Under the pieces are notes generated by a model. It was not told the DNA's origin. It made no database searches and saw only the letters and a program-made list of their open reading frames with translations. Positions 59,716-64,000 of a stretch of DNA of 64,000 nt are shown here, one piece after another. Each line of letters begins with the position of its first letter. The first letter of the stretch is position 1. Source of the stretch: Diadema setosum (Eukaryota; Echinodermata; Echinoidea; Diadematoida; Diadematidae); contig NC_092698.1 of NCBI RefSeq assembly GCF_964275005.1, forward strand, positions 22,564,309 to 22,628,308, in the 5' to 3' direction. The position numbers and the translations under genes were made by a program.

Positions 59716-62700
59716 TGTCCACTTCCGGGTTTCCTCGGCTGACAACCTGACAAACAAAATTAAAGGGTGCGCCCATTTTCATTTTGTTCTTTTTATTTCT
59801 TTGATTCTTAACGAAAATTAAAGGGGGCGTGCCCCTCCCCCTACCCCACCAATCCCCCGGATCTGCCACTGAACATGTACAATTAATGCAATACATTCAG
59901 CCACTATTGTGATGTACAATGTATTTACAGATTTACAGATGTATTTACATACATGAATGTTCATCTCCTATCAAATCTCTGCTGGAGTGGCTCTATGATG
60001 ATATCTAAATGCATGAAAAAGACACCTCAGCATGTAAAACTTTGTAAGAATTATGCACTCACTGTCAGGGTATATGAACAAAATATCACTGTACTACAAA
60101 GCAGTTTACTGCTTGGTTTATTCTTATATATTACTGCCTATTTGGAATATTGAGCAATGTGAATGAGGTCCCTCACAGAGTTTCACATCTTTTTTGCAGC
60201 ATTTAGCGCTTATTTTCAACCCTAATTTATTATTATTATTTTTTTTCATACAGTGTAGCTCCATGTTTACACAATTTCAGAGACTCTAGCAGCATGTACA
60301 ACCTTGAAGCTCAGATTTGTTTTGTTTTTGTTTTGTTTTTTGAAATGTAAACTGTGTAAAACAATACTTTTGATAATTCGGCGGTGTGACCATTTGATTT
60401 TGGTTTAGGCACTGGAAGTGAGTGATCACTATCCAATCGAGCTCACGTTCCTCCCCAGTGAGTTCAGGAGGAGCAGGGAGTCCCTGTTCATCGGAGCTTT
60501 CAACATTCCTGTGTTTGGCGTAACCAAAGCTGGCAAGGACCATGTCATGGATATTCTGTCCAGGGTAAGAGGAACCTAGACCATTAGAACTCTGTTAATT
60601 TTTGGTATGTTTGTTTGTTTATTTGCACATTCTCAATGCTAGATATGCTTGTTTCAGCTTAACCCTTTAGCTACTGAAGACTCTGTACATAATGACCTAT
60701 GCGTATTGTTCCCTAGAAGGTACAGCAATATTACTCTCATTGTGACAACTTTCAAATTATGCAAAATAGATCACTGCATGTTTATATTTGTCTATTATAA
60801 GTTACATTTATTCAAAAGCCTATTAAGACTTTACCAAGGGACTTGTGTGTCACAGAAATAATTCTGACAAACTTTTGTTGACCTTTGACCTCTTTCAAAT
60901 TATGTAATTATATATTCTATATGAAAACGATGAAAATAAGTAGAGCATAAAACTATAAAAAAGAGAATGGGCGTTTTCAGGCAGTTCAGTCACTGATTGG
61001 TTAACTACAAAAGTATTACAATCTATCTTGTATATTTACATTATGGTATTTGTTTTTGGATAACTTCAATAATCCTGTTGTGCTTCTCAGGATTCTACCA
61101 CTGTCATACTTAGATTCCATGTAAATTTGTGCAAACTTTGTTTACTAATTTTAAGTGGAAATGAATGAATTGAATTCTTATTCTTGATATTAACCTGTAA
61201 GTCATAACTAGATTTAAAGATGTAGATTTAGAGATGCAGATTTCTAAAATGTGGATATCTGCTACAATGTGTTCAAACACAGAGATCTAAATTCAAGATT
61301 CCAGTGTTGCTGGCTTTTTCCATCTAACCACAACATCTTACAAGATCAGTGCAGTAGCAACATATACAATTCATCACTGTAACTAAAAGACACTTTGCAC
61401 TGGGTATTTTCATGTTATGCAGATATCAAATGCTGAATTTTGTGTGCTGTTTATATAGCATACATTCCTGTGGAAGGATTGATGTTATTCAATTCTCATC
61501 ATTTCTTTTTTCCAGCATTGCAGTAGTCTTTTCCCTAGATGATGATGTATGTAAAGTGACTCCTAATGCACAAAGCATTGAAGATTTCTTCTTTTTTTTG
61601 TCTTCATTTTTCATTCAGCTTTATCACACTTTCATGATTCAGTACTCCCTTTGCAACCATTAAAGGAATACTCACTCCAAATGTGCACATGAATTTATAT
61701 TTTTGTTTTCCTAGCATGAAGAGCACTTGACTTATCTCTTTCAGAAGGCAGGGGTAATGATATTACCCTTAACATGTATGGAAGTAACAAGTCGATGGAA
61801 CATATACTTCTATTAAAAATGCAATTTTCATGGAATTCTCATGGAATTGTTGCCTTATTGAAACATCACAAATCGTTGTAGTTTTTGTCAAGTGATGATG
61901 GCACATGGAGTTAACTAAAACTCTTGAAGTTATAACTTTTTTCCTCTTTATTATTTTTATTGTTGTTGTTATTATTATTATTATTATTATATTATTTTAT
62001 TTCTTTTTTTGTTTTATTTTTCTCAACCTTCACTAATGCTGTACAAATAATATTTCTGGATTCACTGAACCCTTATGTCTATTTGAAGGCATACGATTGT
62101 CATCCCTTCTGGTACGTAAACTCCAAACGACCAAAGTTTGTGCATGCAATTGCGCAATGCCAGACTCGATGCTATATCCATAAACGTGTGAGACAGTGCT
62201 GCCACTGAGACATGTGTGTGTGTGTGCGTGTGTGTGTACGCATCATACACAAACATTGTCACCGCGAGCTGCGGTGATTGGAGGAGAGAGGCCAGAAGAC
62301 GCGTGGCTCTTTTGGCCTCTCTTCATGCGCATGCGCACTGAGTGTGTGCGTCCATTCGGAAGCTCTCGTGGCTCGCTCGGACAGCCATTTTGGGTTAAGA
62401 GATTTGTAGCACAGAGCTCTTGTAGTCTAGCTTGTTGTTTGCTGACCCATTGAGCCAGCGCTATTCTCATTGGGCATCACTACATTTGATAAAGAATTGG
62501 GGAGGCAGCGTGTTGCGTTCGTCTCAGTGCCGCACAAACCACTCGCCACGATTGTATGCCTTTAACCCTATTCTAACTGGGGGGGTCAAATTGACCCCCC
62601 CCCCCGACGTTTCGCACCACGATTCCGCAACGCGCAAAGATTTTGCTGCGTCGTTTCAGGACTTTTTTCATTGAAGTCTTCCGCATATTTTGAGACCAAA

Positions 62701-63512
62701 TTTACGACGTCCGGGTACACCGTTCTGAAGTTACTTAATGTTATGCATATGCATGTCAACCCGAAAACAGCTCAAATTCATGATATCGTGTGCAAATTGA
62801 ATGCAAATCGTGTTTTTTGGTTAAATTGATATAAATAAGATTATTTCAATTTGTAACCATTGAAATTAATCAATTCTAGTGTAGATAAGCCTGAAAAAGT
62901 GCCTACAACAAATTTTGGCAAAAAAACAATAGAAAACAAAAGGTCGAAAAAAACAATAAAATACATAAGAAATTAACAAAACAATAAAAACAAAAGAAAT
63001 TGATTTTGATTGTGCTATTTTTTTACATGAAAATTGTTTAATATGTCTTCAGGAATTCTGACACAAAAATTTAGCGATACTTCAGTCTTTGTAATGGAGT
63101 TATAGGTGAAAATATGATTTCATGCACAAATTTGCATAATTAATTTATTAAAAATAGAAAGGCAATATTTTTCTGTTGTATGACCATGTAATCTTGTAGT
63201 TGACATCCAGCTCTATCTTCAGGCAAAATTTCGCGGCGATCGCGCAATCGGTGGCCAAGATCTGAAGGGAGGGTCAAATTGACCCCCCCTCCCTGTAAAA
63301 ACTTGGGTCTCAAATAGCCCAGTTAGAATAGGGTTAAGGTCCATTTCCCTTCATCAGTACTATTTTTGGGCTGTGGTGATGACAACAACACCATTTTTTC
63401 CCCCTGATCTGTTTTTCTCACAGATTGTGAAGCGGTATGACCTCATATTGATCCAAGGCATTCGTGACAAATCTGGTGATGCCATTGAACAGCTGCTGGA
63501 CTGGTGTAACAG
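46555..63512 (+). CDS. Secreted DNase I family protein with tandem nuclease domains (gene 3, 3' partial)
   Basis: Exons 46555-46722, 50173-50261, 53027-53110, 54163-54263, 55008-55120, 58538-58692, 59378-59474, 60409-60564 and 63424-63512 join in frame. A signal peptide precedes domain 1. Domain 1 has all DNase I active-site motifs: GAFN, QEIRD, SKEQY, GIHTRP, TGDFN, CAYDR and SDHYP. It lacks the CESC loop of DNase I and resembles DNase gamma (DNASE1L3) in [13 protein letters not shown] and DTTV. Ten residues after the last strand, within exon 8, a second domain starts ([10 protein letters not shown]) and continues in exon 9 ([11 protein letters not shown]). Exon 9 has the same length (89 bp) and phase as exon 2. 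Known of the family: Ca/Mg-dependent endonucleases cutting DNA outside cells. Inferred: an internally duplicated, secreted nuclease. The rest lies right of the window. Confidence 0.9.
47255..47558. mobile_element. CAGAGACTCCAAC element with 6-bp target duplication
   Basis: TTTCAC at 47249-47254 and 47559-47564 flank CAGAGACTCCAAC and GTTGGAGTCTCTG. The inside repeats cgggaga motifs. It resembles hAT-type non-autonomous elements. Confidence 0.78.
47946..48290 (-). mobile_element. Probable LINE 3' end with (ATCA)n tail
   Basis: A run of about six TTGA units at 47948-47977 is followed by aaaagatctttattcaaata and A-rich sequence. This is the mirror image of a LINE 3' UTR with a short repeat tail and polyadenylation signal. 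No coding part remains. Confidence 0.4.
48576..48958. mobile_element. TTAA-flanked palindromic MITE, family A copy 4
   Basis: TTAA at 48572-48575 and 48959-48962. The left arm agggtgtgtacagttctggt mirrors the right arm accagtactgtacagtcctt. The best preserved copy of the family here, about 383 bp. Confidence 0.85.
49753..49913. mobile_element. 161-bp CAG...CTG element with 5-bp target duplication
   Basis: AGCTT at 49748-49752 and 49914-49918 flank CAGTTGCGGATCCAG and CTGGATCCACCCCTG. It is the same type as the element at 30608-30971. Confidence 0.75.
50173..50261 (+). CDS. Gene 3 exon 2: [11 protein letters not shown]
   Basis: 89 bp, phase 0 to phase 2. It encodes [17 protein letters not shown]. 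The Glu of QEIRD corresponds to Glu39 of bovine DNase I, a metal-binding residue. Confidence 0.9.
50367..51208. mobile_element. Pogo-like MITE (CAGTACTCTCCGC ends)
   Basis: TA on both sides. CAGTACTCTCCGCGTAATTG on the left mirrors gattatgcggagagtgctg on the right, and each end carries extra tandem copies of taattgggta. It starts 105 bp after gene 3 exon 2. Confidence 0.8.
51752..52170. mobile_element. Diverged family B-like element
   Basis: Shares agtagaacacatgagtgaaa, gtttgagggaaatcggacag and agatgagaagactgccac with the TTAA family B copies, but is shorter, with the right end lost. Further old relatives lie at about 57590-57830 and 61665-61945. Confidence 0.6.
53027..53110 (+). CDS. Gene 3 exon 3: [17 protein letters not shown]
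   Basis: 84 bp, phase 2 to phase 2. It encodes [20 protein letters not shown], matching the DNase I segment SEPLGRNSYKERYLFLFR with the catalytic Glu78 equivalent. Confidence 0.88.
53468..53607. mobile_element. Palindromic MITE (cataaaacttgttatcagtg) copy 2
   Basis: The left arm cataaaacttgttatcagtg mirrors the right arm cactgataacaagttttatg. The middle (tgattggctaagagcaaatt) matches copy 1 in the reverse sense. Confidence 0.78.
54163..54263 (+). CDS. Gene 3 exon 4: [10 protein letters not shown]
   Basis: 101 bp after a pyrimidine tract ending ttgcag; phase 2 to phase 1. It encodes [20 protein letters not shown], then REPFVALF. The Cys loop of DNase I is absent, as in DNase gamma. Confidence 0.88.
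54285..54386. repeat. T/G-rich simple repeat (GTTTTT)n
   Basis: Irregular GTTT/GTTTTT tract directly after the donor of gene 3 exon 4; another closes the window at 63945-64000. Confidence 0.85.
55008..55120 (+). CDS. Gene 3 exon 5: catalytic His (GIHTRP)
   Basis: 113 bp, phase 1 to phase 0. It encodes [20 protein letters not shown], where His aligns with His134 of DNase I, then a helix ending RRLNVQ. Confidence 0.9.
55330..56830 (+). mobile_element. Second AGGTCA-rich element, split by a later insertion
   Basis: A gtccgtc/gtcatccgtc tract (55380-55470) is followed by units of about 130-170 bp with caaggtcaaaggtcac and aggggtcaa. It ends near gggcgagacacattttggca. It is related in layout to the element at 9250-10770 but not close in sequence. 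The element at 55800-56558 interrupts it. Confidence 0.6.
55800..56558. mobile_element. DNA transposon with GTGACCCGCTACAACAAA ends
   Basis: GTGACCCGCTACAACAAAAA on the left is mirrored by ttttgttgtagcgggtcac on the right, followed inward by more matching bases (cctaaagtcg). ATTT at 55796-55799 and 56559-56562 is the likely target duplication. The host element resumes cleanly on the right side (gcgtttcgattatggctcat against gtttcgactatggctcataa in its other unit). Confidence 0.82.
56880..56960. repeat. (TA)n microsatellite
   Basis: About 80 bp of TA; it abuts the element at 56961. Confidence 0.95.
56961..57430. mobile_element. Element with inverted ends, possibly Penelope-like
   Basis: TTAGAAGAAAGAGTCTCAAG on the left mirrors cttgagactctttcttctaa on the right; both arms continue to a catggatcc block. 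On the minus strand near 57022-57050 lies ctgacgaaggtctgaggcag followed by accgaaaa, which resembles a hammerhead core. (TA)n tracts lie at or near both ends. Class assignment is tentative. Confidence 0.5.
58538..58692 (+). CDS. Gene 3 exon 6: [10 protein letters not shown] to CAYDR
   Basis: 155 bp, phase 0 to phase 2, GC-rich. It encodes [20 protein letters not shown] (Asp168 and Asn170 equivalents), [28 protein letters not shown]. The two Cys match the structural disulfide of DNase I. Confidence 0.93.
58870..58890. repeat. G-run
   Basis: About 15 G in a gene 3 intron. Confidence 0.9.
59378..59474 (+). CDS. Gene 3 exon 7: late strands of domain 1
   Basis: 97 bp, phase 2 to phase 0. It encodes [20 protein letters not shown] and [13 protein letters not shown], aligning with the DNase I segment RIVVAG to the last helix. 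One Cys (LPCS) has no counterpart in bovine DNase I. Confidence 0.87.
59515..59635. repeat. (GT)n-rich tandem with tcagtttatat units
   Basis: Three copies of a unit of roughly 40-60 bp, gtctcagtttatatgtgtat with GT repeats, directly downstream of gene 3 exon 7. Confidence 0.8.
60409..60564 (+). CDS. Gene 3 exon 8: end of domain 1 fused to start of domain 2
   Basis: 156 bp, phase 0 at both ends. It encodes [16 protein letters not shown] (His252 equivalent, final strand), a basic linker SEFRRSRE, then [20 protein letters not shown], the first strand of a second DNase domain. No stop or splice site separates the two, so this exon is direct evidence of a tandem-domain protein. Confidence 0.9.
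60565..62561. other. Gene 3 intron, mostly without recognised features
   Basis: AT-rich. A diverged family B-like MITE lies at about 61665-61945, a (TTA)n tract at about 61960-62000 and (GT)n at 62215-62235. No additional exon of the DNase was found. Confidence 0.5.
62562..63337. mobile_element. TTAA-flanked element, family C (CCCTATTCTAACTGG ends)
   Basis: TTAA at 62562-62565 and 63334-63337. CCCTATTCTAACTGG mirrors CCCAGTTAGAATAGGG at the right. The subterminal ggtcaaattgacccccc palindromes occur on both sides. About 776 bp, no coding capacity. It ends 86 bp before gene 3 exon 9. Confidence 0.85.
63424..63512 (+). CDS. Gene 3 exon 9: domain 2 [11 protein letters not shown]
   Basis: 89 bp with the same length, phases and donor context (AACAG|gttggtc) as exon 2. 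It encodes [20 protein letters not shown] and EQLLDWCNR. The Glu of QEIRD is Gly here (codon 63457-63459). Confidence 0.9.
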
Positions 63513-64000
63513 GTTGGTCCATGATAATGAGTTCTCTATCTATGAGTGCATCAAACACTAACTATGCAACCTTCAACCCCAGCGATCCTTCCATGTACAA
63601 AGAAAGTATTAAACTGAGCATAAGAGCGGCCCAAGTCCAAATTTGGCTACCATCTTTGGAGACCCCTTTCAAAGTAATGCAAATATAGATAATCATTCAG
63701 GTGACTCTTTTACATTTCAATTTGTATACATAACATTCCCCCAACTGAAAAATTGAATATATATATATATTTTTCCCCAAAATTCTCTGTAATGGACTTG
63801 GGTCTTTGTTATATTCATTTATTCAGTTATCAACCTCAATGTATCCAAAGAAAAGAAACAAAAGCAAACAGCAAGACTGTTGCAACTATGACAGTTTTAT
63901 GGCATCCATATACAAATACATCACCCTTAGTAGTATTTGTTCCCTGTTTTTGTTTGTTTGTTTGTTTTGTTTTTGTTTTGTTTTGTTTTGTTTTTGTTTT

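Overview
The window looks like nuclear DNA of a marine invertebrate deuterostome, most likely an echinoderm. This is inferred from long introns, dense small inverted-repeat transposons (MITEs), many microsatellites and the protein families present; no species-level marker was found. Three multi-exon protein genes are supported by exon/intron structure (GT-AG borders, matching phases, conserved motifs). Between and inside them most of the sequence is repeats.

Region 1 (about 0.25-14.2 kb, + strand): a cholinesterase/carboxylesterase-type alpha/beta hydrolase gene, nine exons, first exon(s) left of the window. The Ser-Glu-His triad is intact, and the last exon encodes a cholinesterase-type tryptophan amphiphilic tetramerisation tail (T peptide). 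However, the loop that carries the choline-binding Trp in true acetylcholinesterases is short and lacks it. Region 2 (13.8-22.4 kb): a repeat field with a nested set of CAG...CTG-ended transposons (8-bp target duplications), a 168/336-bp higher-order tandem array, LINE tails and a 31-bp minisatellite. Region 3 (22.4-38.15 kb, - strand): a second esterase gene, tail-to-tail with the first and with the same exon lengths and phases. It has GQSAG instead of GESAG and HGGT instead of HGGG, and no recognisable C-terminal exons. Its introns hold a LINE with a reverse transcriptase, a solo LTR and several MITEs. Region 4 (38.2-46.5 kb): intergenic, with MITEs and a few weak exon-like pieces. Region 5 (46.55 kb to the right edge, + strand): a secreted DNase I family gene (DNase gamma/DNASE1L3-like). 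A complete first nuclease domain is followed, within one exon, by the start of a second nuclease domain. The second domain has Gly where the metal-binding Glu of the first stands. The gene runs off the right edge.

The esterase pair most likely arose by inverted duplication, followed by divergence. One copy kept a multimerisation tail and an orthodox active site. The other changed two active-site positions and lost, or has not retained here, its tail. The tandem DNase may pair an active domain with a weakened or binding-only domain. The most unusual findings are the tandem DNase with an altered second domain, the T-peptide on an enzyme without the choline-binding Trp, the nested transposon/satellite block, and an intronic element packed with AGGTCA repeats (DR1 nuclear-receptor-type sites).
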